Shown: positions 21,980-31,525 of the stretch, one piece after another
How positions within the stretch are numbered: position 1 is the first letter of the stretch
How the letters are laid out: the number at the start of each line of letters is the position of its first letter
Origin: Tenrec ecaudatus
Taxonomy: Eukaryota > Chordata > Mammalia > Afrosoricida > Tenrecidae
Direction: 5' to 3'
Length of the DNA stretch: 64,000 nucleotides
Assembly (NCBI RefSeq): GCF_050624435.1
Contig: NC_134535.1
Location: 121,321,731-121,385,730 of the forward strand
Notes under the pieces: generated by a model
The model's input: the letters and a program-made list of their open reading frames with translations, nothing else
Told to the model about the DNA's origin: nothing
Databases searched by the model: none
Position numbers and translations under genes: made by a program

Positions 21980-22745
21980 TGTTGCTGAAGACGAAGCAGG
22001 TGCATAAGCAAATAAGAAAGCTGATGGTGCCCTGGCTATCAAAAGATAAGAGCATTTGGGGTTTTAAAGGCTTCAAGATAAAACAAGCAACCATCCAGCT
22101 CAGAAGCAACAAAAACCACATGAAAGAAGCACACAGCCTGTGTGATCACGAGGTGTCAAAGGGATCAGGTATCAGGCATCAAAGACCCAATCTGTAAGCA
22201 ATTGGACATCCCTTTACAGAAGGTTTGTGGGGAGAAGATGAGCCAGTCAGCATGCAGTATAGCACCAATGAAACGTACAGCTTTCCTCTGGTTCTCTAAT
22301 GCTTCCTCCCTACCACTATCATGACCCTAATTATACCCTACAAATCTGGCTAGACCAGAGCATGTACATGGGTACAGATAAGAGCTGGGAATACAGGACA
22401 GATAAACTCAGGACCAATATTGAGAGTAGCCATGCCAGGAGGGGAAGGGGAAGGTTGGGGGAGAAAGGGAGAACCGATCATGACCTACCTCTAACCCCCT
22501 ACAAGAGAAATGGATAACAGACAAGACGGTAAAGGAAGACATCAGATAGTGCAAGACGTGAAAAAATATAAATTATAAGAGTTCATGGGGGTGGGGCGGG
22601 GAAATGAACTGATACCAAGGGCTCCAGGAGAAAGAAAATGATTTGAAAAGGATGATGGTGACATGTACAAATGTGCTTGACACGATGGATGGATGGATTT
22701 TGATGAGTTGTATGAGCTCCCAATAAAATACTTTTTAAAAAAAGA
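21980..22745 (+). repeat. Afrotherian L1 3' UTR, 5'-truncated insertion
   Basis: Starts near 'gctgaagacgaagcaggtgc' and follows the family 3' UTR in order: 'ctgatggtgccctggctatc', 'acctgtgtgatcacgaggtg'-type text, 'attggacatccctttacaga', 'gagttcatgggggtgg'. It ends 'agctcccaataaaatac' plus an A-rich tail at about 22742. Confidence 0.9.
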
Positions 22746-23110
22746 TAAATAATAGCATGTTAAATTTGAACCTACAACTGTAATAATCCACTTTCCAACA
22801 CTGATGATAGCAAGCCTGTTCACATCCCTGATCTGTGGTCAGAGGGTCTTTACCTGAGGCTTACGTCATGTGTATTCCCCCTTTTTAAAAAAACAACCAC
22901 TATAAAATGAGTAAAGAGGGAGATCAAGAGGTAAGGTAATTACATTTTAACCTAACTACATTGACTTTAATATGTTTATTCTGTCTCGTAACAAGGCCAT
23001 TCACATCCTTTGACTATAGTCTGAGGGGATGAACTGGAGGCTTAAACTATGCGGACCCCTGAAAGAGGGATTTGGGGTTTTGATTTGGATTTTATTATTT
23101 ACTATCCTTG
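22746..23110. other. Intergenic AT-rich sequence
   Basis: No recognisable gene or repeat, possibly decayed LINE. Confidence 0.4.
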
Positions 23111-23114
23111 AGTC

Positions 23115-23255
23115 TCACGCAGGTGTGCTTCATCTACATGGGCTTCATTGCCAGTACTCTTAGATGGCTGCTTGTTTGAAGACAAGCCTTTAAAACCCCA
23201 GATGCTTTCATTTCTGATAGCTGGGGTAACCTCTAGTTTCTTCACTGTCTTCAGT
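23115..23255 (-). repeat. L1 3' UTR internal fragment, diverged
   Basis: 'caggtgtgcttcatctacat', 'agatggctgcttgtttgaag', 'cctttaaaaccccagatgct' match the antisense of the family 3' UTR seen at 46050-46200, but with more mismatches. Confidence 0.7.
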
Positions 23256-23399
23256 TATCTCAGGAGGGTTATGGTAGAGTACGTTAGCAATCATCCCCCT
23301 GGGCATAAGGTAATTTTGTTGATTATGTCAATAGTCAATGGTATCAAATTCAAAACATTGAGTAAAGGAGATGATATAAGTATGGACTGCCTACTAACT

Positions 23400-25035
23400 A
23401 ACTCTCCACCGCTGTCAGTCTGTCGTGACTGGTGGCTTGTATGATACCAGAAGCTCTGTCACTGGTATTTAAAATGCCAGCAGGGTCACCCAATGTGAAC
23501 AGGTTTCAGTGGAGCTTCCAGACTAAGACAACGAAGAACTCAGCTCCCCACTTCAGGGGATGGAGCTGCTGGAAACCGTAAGCATAGCTTCGAAACATTG
23601 TCTGAAGGCCTAATGGCTGGCGAGAACGTCAGATATTGTGCTGGAGGACAGGCCACTTGGGTCGGAGGGCACTCAAGAACTTACTGAGGGGGAGCTGATT
23701 TCTTAGAGAGACATCAACCAGGGAGATGTGAGTGGCGTAAAGCCCGTGGGAGTGGAATCTTCATGATCGTCAAAGTTGCAAAAGATCTGCTAATGATTGG
23801 GTTAGAATGTGTGAACTTTGAATATAGGAAAATTGGAAATCAAGAATTAAATGGGACACGGAAAGAGCAATATCCTACCATTGGTGAGCTCAAATGGACT
23901 GGGTTTGGCCATTTCGAATCAAAATCATGATTTAACTGTGCAAGGAATAAAACAAGAATGGTGTAACATTCATTGTCAAAATTAGGAAGCACAATGCTGT
24001 CTGTGTTATAACTGTTTTCCAAATGTATGCACCGATCACAAAAGCTAGGGATGAAGAAACTGAATTCTAACAACTTCTATTGGAAATTGATCAAACATGC
24101 AGTCAAGATGCATTGATCATTATTGGCAATGGAAATGCAAAAGTTGGAAGCAAAGAGTAAGGAACAGTTGGAAAATATGGACTTGGTAAACAAAGCTGGA
24201 GATCTCACCGTAGAATTTTGCAAAACCAGCCGGTTCATAGCAAATACCTTTTCTTAACAACATAAAAGGCAGCTGTGCACATGAACTTCTTCATATGCAA
24301 TACACAGACATCAAGTGACTCCATGATGGAGAAACTCAGTATCAGCAGTTAAAACCAGGTCAGGGGTGCCTGGAACAGACCATCAATGGCTCATATCTGT
24401 GTTCGGGATAAAGCTAAAAGAAAATTAAATCAAGGCCTTGAGAGCCAAAATAATGACCTTGAGCCTGTCCCAGGTGGATTTTGAGAACATCTCAAGAACA
24501 GAGTTGACACATTGAACAGAAGAAGTGATGAACTGTGAGAAGACATCATGAACATCACACATGAAGATAGCAAATAGGTCATTAAAATGACAGGCCATTA
24601 AAACGACTGAAAGACAGGTCAACGTGGATGTCAGAAGAGACTGAAAGTTGCTTTTGGTCACAGAGTAGCTAAAGCAAATGGAAGAAATGAAATTAAAAAG
24701 CTGAATAGAACATAGACGAGTTGCATTGGGTAAATCCTTTGCACAGGACCTCTAGAGTATTGAAAAGCAAGAATGTTACGTACAAGACTAAGGTGCGCCT
24801 GGCCTAAACCATGGTATTCTCCATTGCCTCAGATGTATGTGAAAGACGCTAAACAAAGAAGACTTGAGGAGAGTTGATATATTTGAATTCTGCTGGAGAA
24901 GAATATTGAAAGTACCATGGATTTCCTAAAGAACAAACCAGTCTGTCTTGGAAGAAGTATAGCCAGAGTGCTCCTTAGAGGCAAGGATAACAAGACTTCT
25001 TACGTGCTTATATAAGATAGACATGGAAAGCGAGC
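23400..25035 (+). repeat. RTE (BovB-like) LINE, internally deleted
   Basis: Begins with the RTE 5' region ('atgccagcagggtcacccaa', 'ggtttcagtggagcttccag'). The decayed AP-endonuclease domain of ORF2 runs at about 23860-24410 (ELKWTGFGHFES-like reading, then the GDWNAKVG-equivalent region). The post-endonuclease linker runs to about 24710. The sequence then jumps to the C-terminal part ('cattgggtaaatcctttgc', 'ctaaggtgcgcctggcctaa', 'agagtgctccttagaggcaa'). The whole reverse-transcriptase domain is missing, and stops and frameshifts are frequent. Confidence 0.8.
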
Positions 25036-25059
25036 TCATGGAGAACACAAAGGGACCTG

Positions 25060-25450
25060 TGATTCCAGAGGGACTTGTGGGGAAAAGGAGGCAGGGGAAG
25101 GGAGTGGGGAGCAAATAACGCCTTAACGGGGGAACAAGTAGAGAATTAAAATCAGCAACAAGGAGGACATAAGATCCTGGGCGTGCTGGAGCAACAGAAA
25201 TCTAGCTGAGAGGAATTACTAAAAGGCAGAGAAGCGAGCATGGTGGTGGAGCAGGAGGAAGGTAAACGGAAACAGGAAAGATCTAGGAAGCCAATGTAAA
25301 TATGTTAATTCATAAAAAATAGAGATACTGGCTTGTGTACACACTTCAATATGATAATACAATGAAGTAGTGGATGGACAATGGGCCTCTGCTGATGCTC
25401 TCGCTCAGTGCAAGAACGCCCTACCTATCTTGACCTGAATTCCCAGGAAT
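25060..25450 (+). repeat. Afrotherian L1 3' UTR middle fragment
   Basis: Matches in order 'gctgagaggaattactaaaa', 'gatctaggaagccaatgtaa' and 'caatgggcctctgctgatgc...caagaacgccctacc', as in 32300-32570 of the long L1. Both ends are truncated. Confidence 0.75.
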
Positions 25451-25512
25451 GTTCACTTACCACTCTGGTAGGATGGTCTGTTGATTTGGGGTGACCTCAG
25501 CACAATTTTCTG

Positions 25513-25685
25513 GAACCCTGGTGGTATAGTGGTTACGAGTTGGGCTATGAGCCATATCATTGGCAGTTCAAAACCACCAGCAGCTCCAAGAGAAAGACTA
25601 GGCATTCTACTCCTGTAAAAGTTAGTCTCAGAAACCCACAGGCGCTCACTATGAGTCAGCATTGACTTGGCAGTGATTTGGGATT
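25513..25685 (+). repeat. AfroSINE-like SINE
   Basis: Head 'tggaaccctggtggtatagt', body 'ggcattctactcctgtaaaa', tail 'cactatgagtcagcattgac'. Confidence 0.9.
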
Positions 25686-25929
25686 ATTTAGCGCAAGTTT
25701 ATGTGGCAGCATCTGAATGATATTCTTCCTCTCCCCCCATTTTGAAACTGCCTCCAAATTAGGTAAGATCTCTGTTGAACTGTTTTTTAAGTGTACAAAT
25801 GGAGAGGTATTATATGGTTCACAGATGCTAAGCAAAGTTTGCTTCGTTGCTTATGAGACTGGATTAGAAGATTACATGGCCTGGGACCAGAATTTACCTT
25901 CAGCTTGGTGTTATTCCTTACAGTAGTGG

Positions 25930-26180
25930 GCTGATAGAATATTTGTCCTTTTGTGATGGACTAACTTCAGTCAGCATAATGGCTTCCAGGTACCTCTATG
26001 TCATGAGGTATCTCCTGGTTTCATCGCCACTTGGGGTGGGTGGAGGGGACGGGACGCATAGTATTTCATTGTGAGTATGTACCCAACTTTCTTTATCCAT
26101 TCTATGACTGATGGGCATTTGGGCTGTTCCCAGCTTCTTGCTATTGTGAGCCGTTCTGCGAAGAACATGGGAGAGATATA
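25930..26180 (-). repeat. Old L1 3' UTR fragment
   Basis: 'cttcagtcagcataatggct...aggtacctctatgtcatg...catagtatttcattgtgag...gatgggcatttgggctgt...cttgctattgtgagccgttc' is the antisense of the classic mammalian L1M 3' region. Confidence 0.8.
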
Positions 26181-26442
26181 TCTGTCCGTGTTCTATCTTA
26201 TTTCTTATTACACATAACATTCTATGGGGAATTTTACTGTGCTCCCAGACAGTTCTCTCCTTTCTAATATCCTCCTTGCTTTTCTTACACATTTTAAAAC
26301 AATTGTATGGGGCATTTCTAATATACTTAAATGTTTTCAAATGTGTCATATACTTTTAGGCATTGATACTTGTTTCACCTATCTTTACTTCTATTTTCCA
26401 TTATATATGTTCCATTTACTATATTGTGTAGTCTAAAAATTC

Positions 26443-26640
26443 AAACCATCCCACTGCCATTGAGCCAATTCTGACTCACAGTGACCCTGTACGACAGTAT
26501 AGAACTGTCCATACATTTCTAAGGCCAGACATATTTAACAAAATAGACTGCCACATCTGTCTGCAGTGGAGCAGCTGGTAGGTCTGAACTGATTTTGGGG
26601 CATAGCTGAGTGTTTTAACCACTGTAACACTAAGGCTCCT
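26443..26640 (-). repeat. AfroSINE-like SINE, antisense
   Basis: Starts 'ccatcccactgccattgagc', 'aattctgactcacagtgacc', and ends 'ttaaccactgtaacactaag'. Confidence 0.85.
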
Positions 26641-26682
26641 TGTTGTAAAGAGCCATAATTTTTCCTGGATTTGTAACAAGTC

Positions 26683-27330
26683 CAAGCTGCGCTGAAAACA
26701 TTAACCAAAAGCAAGGCTTCAGGAATTGATGGAATTCTAATTAAAAGTGTTTCAAGAAGCAGATGAAACACTGGAAGCACCTCCTTATCTATGACAGGAA
26801 ATTTGGAAGACAGCTACTTGGCCAATTTACTGGAAGAGGTCCATTTTTGTACTCATTCCACAGAAAGGTGACCCAATAGAATGCTCAAATTATACAACAA
26901 AATCATTGATATCACATGCAAGTAGTTTTACTGAAGAACGTCCAACCACAGTTGCAGCAGTTCATTAAAAGGAAGCTGTCAGAGGTTCCGGCAGGATTCA
27001 GAAGAGGACTTAGAACAAGGGGTATCGTTCCTGCTGACAAACAGACGTTGGCTCAGAGCAGAGAATACCCGAGAGATATGTTTCATTGACTCAGCAAAGA
27101 CATTTGGCTGTGTGGATCATAAAATATGACACCTAAGAACAAGAGAAAGGAAGCATATCGATATTGTACATCTCTGAAAACCAAGTGGTCTTCAGTGCTT
27201 CGACTACAGCTTTGTGATTTTTCCCAGGGTTACCGATGGGTCAGCCTTCAGATCATCCAGATTTTCAGAATGGGCATGGGAAGCTATAATGGAGCGAATG
27301 ACCACGTTGGTCAGGTGACACAGTGAACCT
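26683..27330 (+). repeat. RTE (BovB-like) LINE, reverse-transcriptase fragment
   Basis: Decayed coding sequence of the RT domain: 'gcaaggcttcaggaattgat' (KASGIDGI), 'ttggaagacagctacttggc', 'gaagctgtcagaggttccgg' and 'gactcagcaaagacatttgg...tgtggatcat' (the FIDYAKAFDCVDH-like motif). After about 27130 it jumps toward the C-terminal end. It contains several stops. It is separate from the RTE copy at 23400, which lacks this domain. Confidence 0.75.
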
Positions 27331-27432
27331 GGTAGATCCCCCTCAATGCCTCTGTAGCGTAGATAGTATTTTATCCAGGGGGGTATAAAGTGGAGGTATA
27401 TAATAAGAGAATAGAAATCGCTGCTCTCATTA

Positions 27433-27895
27433 TGGAGTCCTGGTGACACAGTGATTACAGGCTCAACTGTTAACTGAAAAGTTGGAGATTCAAACTGACA
27501 AACCTCTCTGTAGAAGAAAGATGTTGCTTTTTGCTTGCATAAAAATTATAGTTTTGGTCCTTAGTCTGGAACTGAACCCTGTGGAGAATCATCAACCATT
27601 AAATGTCACAAGGGCAGCATTTATTCAATGACAGAGTTCAGAGCATTAGGAGAGAAGAATGGAAGCAAAACACAGGGAGAAATCAGGAGAAATGATTGTC
27701 CACTAAGGGCATTGCAATGGACAAGTTGAAGCAAAATGTATATGAATTGTTGAATCTAAGATGGATAATCTGCTAGGTAAACTGGAAAAATAAAAAGTTT
27801 TTTTATTTAAAAAATGATGCAAAAAATTTCTTCTGGAAATCCTATGTGGATGTTCTGCTCTGTCCTACAGGATCTCTGTGAGCCAGAATTGGCAC
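27433..27895 (+). repeat. SINE split by an insertion
   Basis: The head and body occupy 27433-27547 ('tggagtcctggtgacacagt', 'aagatgttgctttttgcttg'). The tail resumes at about 27818 ('tctgctctgtcctacaggat', 'ctctgtgagccagaattgg'). The intervening 27548-27817 is foreign to the SINE. Confidence 0.75.
27548..27817. mobile_element. Approximately 270-bp unidentified insertion inside a SINE
   Basis: Flanked by near-identical 'tgcataaaaatt' (27536-27547) and 'tgcaaaaaatt' (27818-27828), which look like target-site duplications. The 3' part is A/T-rich ('ggaaaaataaaaagttt'). I do not recognise the inserted sequence. Confidence 0.45.
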
Positions 27896-27979
27896 ATGTA
27901 CTCACTTGTTACTGTAGGGGTATACTTATCAGAAGAAACTATGAAGACGAGGAGAGAGTAGAGTAACATATTCCAAAAA

Positions 27980-28180
27980 TTGATGGAAAGAAGCACAAAC
28001 CCAAGACTACTCTACCCAGCCAAATTATCGATCAAGATAGATGGAGAAGTAAGAGTCTTCCCAGACAAGGAAAAACTCAAACAATACAATAGAAGAAACC
28101 CAGCCCTACAAAAAATCCTTGTCGACTCAGTATGGGCAGAAGAACAACACTCACCAAGCATAAATAAGAGCGCCACATAG
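27980..28180 (+). pseudogene. L1 ORF1 C-terminal remnant
   Basis: Reads 66 residues to a stop, including PRLLYPAKLSIKIDGEVRVF and PDKEKLKQY. This matches the final segment of mammalian L1 ORF1p, which has PRISYPAKLSF-like sequence followed by FTDKQ-like residues. The rest of ORF1 is absent, so the element was truncated within ORF1. Confidence 0.85.
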
Positions 28181-28329
28181 AACAACCTCACTCAGAGGGC
28201 AACAAAGAGAAAAGACACCAAGATAGCATTGGTTTAAGGATGGAAAGATGTCAAGAATGATACACACACATACACACACACATGCACAACACACTAATAA
28301 GAAAGGAAGGGAGGAAACGCCCAACACAA

Positions 28330-30610
28330 AAGGTATAAGATAACACCACAGAGTCCGCAGATGGAGATAATAAACCTGAATATCAATAGACAGAACTTAG
28401 GCATTAAAATACTGAGGCTAGAAGACTGACTTCGAAAACACAACCCATCAATCTGCTGCCTATAGGAGACACATCTCAAGGCTACAGACAAAAATAGGCT
28501 GAGAATCAAAAGCTGGAGAAAGGTATACCAAGCAAACAGCAATTAAAATAAAGCAGGGGTTGCAATCCTAATCTCGGATAAAATTGACCTCAGTGCAAAC
28601 CATAAAAACAGATAAGTAGGGACACTATGTAATGCTCAAGGGAAGGTAGACAAAGAACCACTAAGCATTGTAAACATATATTCCCCAATGAGAACTCTTC
28701 CAGAACATAGAAAAAGATGGCAAACTCCCTAACTCCTTCTATGAAGCTAGTTTAACTCTGATACCAAAACCGGGCAAGGATCCCACAAGAATCGAGAACT
28801 ACAGACCAATATCTCTAATGAACATCAACGCAAAAATCCTTAACAACATACTGGCCAATAGAATAAAAAATATATATAAAACAAATAATTCACCATGACC
28901 AAGTGGGATTCATACCAGGGATGCAGGGTTGGTTGGACATATGAAAGACCATTGGTATCATTTGCCACATTGATATGAAAGACTATAAGAACCACAAGAT
29001 AATATCGATAGATGCGGAAAAAGCATTTGACAACATCCAACATCAATTCCTGTTTAAGACACTTGAGAAGATAGGAATGGAAGGAAAATTAAGACAATAT
29101 AAGCTATATATGGAAAACCAACAGCCACCGTTGTAGTTAATGGAGAAAAGATGAATACAATCTCACTGAAAAGGGGGACCAGACAAGGATGCCCCTTGTC
29201 CCCACTCTTACTTAATATCTTACTGTAGGTTTTAGCTAACAGCATAATGCAAAGAAAAGACATCAAAAGCATTCATCTAGGGAAGGAAGAGGTGAAACTA
29301 TCGTATTTGCAGATGATATGATTTTATATATGGAAAATCCCAAAAGCTCCACAAGGGGAGTACTGGAAGCAATAGAGGAATATGGCAGAGTGTCAGGATA
29401 CAAGAACAACAAACAGAAGTTCATCGGACTGCTATACACCACAGATAAGACCACAGAAGAGGAGATCAAAAAGGTGGTACCCAAAAAGGTGGTAGCCAAG
29501 CACAAATGGAAATATCTAGGGATATACCTGACTAAAAGAACAAAAGATTTATATGAGTAAAATGACAGGACACTATTACAAGAAACCAAGAGTGACCTCA
29601 ACAAATGGAAGAATATCCCATGCTTGTGGATTGGAAGACTCGATATAGTAAAGATGTCAGTTCTGCCCAAGGCACTATATAAGTTTAATTCAATCCCAAT
29701 ATAATCACCCTCATCTTTCTTCAAAGAACTGGAAAAACTGATTAGCAACTTCATATGTTGAGAAAAGAAGCCCAGAATTTTCAGAGAACTCCTCAAGAAG
29801 AAGGACACAGTTGGAGGGCTTGCTTTACCTGACATTAGCACATACTATACAACCACAGTGGTCAAAACAGCATGGCATCAGTACAATGACAGATACTCAG
29901 ACCAATGGAAAAGAACTGAAGACCCAGAAATAAAATCATTAGCATACAGACAACTGATCTTTGATAAGCCCCCACCCCCCAAAAAAATCCAATGGATAGC
30001 AGATACCATCTTGAACAAGTGGTGCTGGAAAAAATGGATATCTAGCTGCAGAAAAATAAAGCAAGACCCTTATCTCACTCCATGCACAAGAATCAACTCA
30101 AGGTGTATCACGGACCTTGAAGTAAAACTCCAAAGTACTAGGGCTATCAGTGATGGAATCGGGACCAACTGAGAACTTTGGCACAGGGAACACATAGACT
30201 ATCAGAAATAAGGAAGGACACAAACACAGAGGAGGCACAAATTGACAAATGGGATATACTGAAGATAAAACACCTGTGCACATAGAAAGAATTCACCAAG
30301 AGAGTAATAAGAGAGTCCACAGACTGGGAAAACATCTTTAGCAATGACACAGTTGACAAAGGCCTTATTACTAAAATCTACAATACTCTGCTAGCTTCCA
30401 AAGAGAAAAAAACGAATTGCCCACTGAGGAGGTGGGAAAAGGACCTAAACAGAAGTTTACAGGAGCAGAAATCCGAATGGCCAGCAAACATATGAGAAAA
30501 TATTCTCGATCTTTAGCCATAAGAGAAATGTAAATTAAAACAACAATGAGGTACCAGACCAAATCTAGGAATACTTATGGTAACCAACTACAAAGGATGG
30601 GTGAAAGGAA
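28330..30610 (+). pseudogene. L1 ORF2 remnant (endonuclease, RT, C-terminal region)
   Basis: The endonuclease part (about 28345-28690) stops at a 'YSP'-like point. It is followed at once by RT-proximal sequence from about 28700 ('[19 protein letters not shown]', '[17 protein letters not shown]'), so several hundred codons between them are deleted. Further on are DAEKAFD (about 29010), [11 protein letters not shown] (about 29180), the catalytic FADDMI (about 29310) and KWKYLGIYLT (about 29505). The C-terminal TLPD-like, DQWKRTE, LIFDKP and NKWCWKKW motifs follow to about 30170. Stops and frameshifts throughout make it inactive. Confidence 0.9.
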
Positions 30611-31039
30611 ACAAATTTTTTTTTTAAAGAACTGGGTAGTGGGGGCACAGGCCACTAAACCACCAAAGGGGAGGGTATTGTTTATATCTCCACAGGGAAA
30701 GAGGGACCAGACTTCAACCCAGTGCTCCAAGCTGTGAATGCAACATGCCAGCATGGAGTAGGGAACCAGTGGAGAAGTCTGAGGGGCCAGCCACAATCCC
30801 AAGTATGTGGACACCTGCCCTCCCCCCAGAAGAATTTATTTCAGAGGAAAGCACTGAATCTGAAGCTCAGAGATATTGTGGTTGGAGGGGGTGCCAGCTC
30901 CCCACCACTAATCATGGGTTCAGTAAGCACAATTGTACAGTTGAGATACATAAAGATTACATTAACGTCATAGAGAGCATGAAAGAAGAGAAAGTCAAAT
31001 AAATAAGTCAGACACATTTCATGGTAGCATGCTCACCTC

Positions 31040-31525
31040 CTGGATGGACATGATCTTACTGATAAGGTCTGCACACAATGTGGGCAGGGGTGACATGGGG
31101 CCGGGACCCGGCAGAATGCTCAAGGACCCCATTTATTGCTGACTAAGGGTTATGTTTACTTAGTGGGGCATGATTACAGGTAACCACAGGTCACAGGAAG
31201 GCGCTGTACAATAGACTGAAGGGTGACAGAGAAGGGATGAGCTAAGGGTGTGTGCATGATAGGAAGGGGAGGGACTAGGGGCATACATGTGACAAGAAGG
31301 TCGGATTCTAGATTCATGATGGGTAGACTTGACCTCTCTGGGGTCTCCTAAAAGGAAACAGTCAACTACTAGCCTTATCAGAAGCGATTGGGTCCTACTT
31401 GTTGTGGGAGAAACCGTGGTGACTGCTTGCTCTACTTGATTGATAATCCTTAGGGAGAATAACCCCTGATCTACTTCTGATGACCTCAGGGTATATAGCC
31501 ATTCTCAAACAGCTAAGTTTGGCGT
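31040..31525 (-). mobile_element. Probable solo retroviral LTR, antisense inside the L1 3' UTR
   Basis: About 480 bp unlike the other L1 3' UTR copies. On the minus strand it has a TATA-like 'ggctatataccc', U3-like sequence, then AATAAA (complement of 31132-31137). A C-rich R/U5-like end follows ('gggtcccggccccatgtcac'). No gag, pol or env sequence accompanies it. The exact ends and the target-site duplication could not be fixed. Confidence 0.5.

Noticed and set aside
24400-24720. Possible independent gene in the open, K/E-rich sequence
   Set aside because: Collinear with the RTE linker between endonuclease and RT, with multiple stops.
29263-29841. 192-residue minus-strand open frame
   Set aside because: Antisense of L1 ORF2, whose + strand carries clear RT motifs; hydrophobic composition follows from A-rich sense codons.
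30575-31002. Open frames of 79-85 residues near 30.6-31.0 kb as a possible small gene
   Set aside because: They lie at the start of the L1 3' UTR directly after the ORF2 end and have no independent signals.
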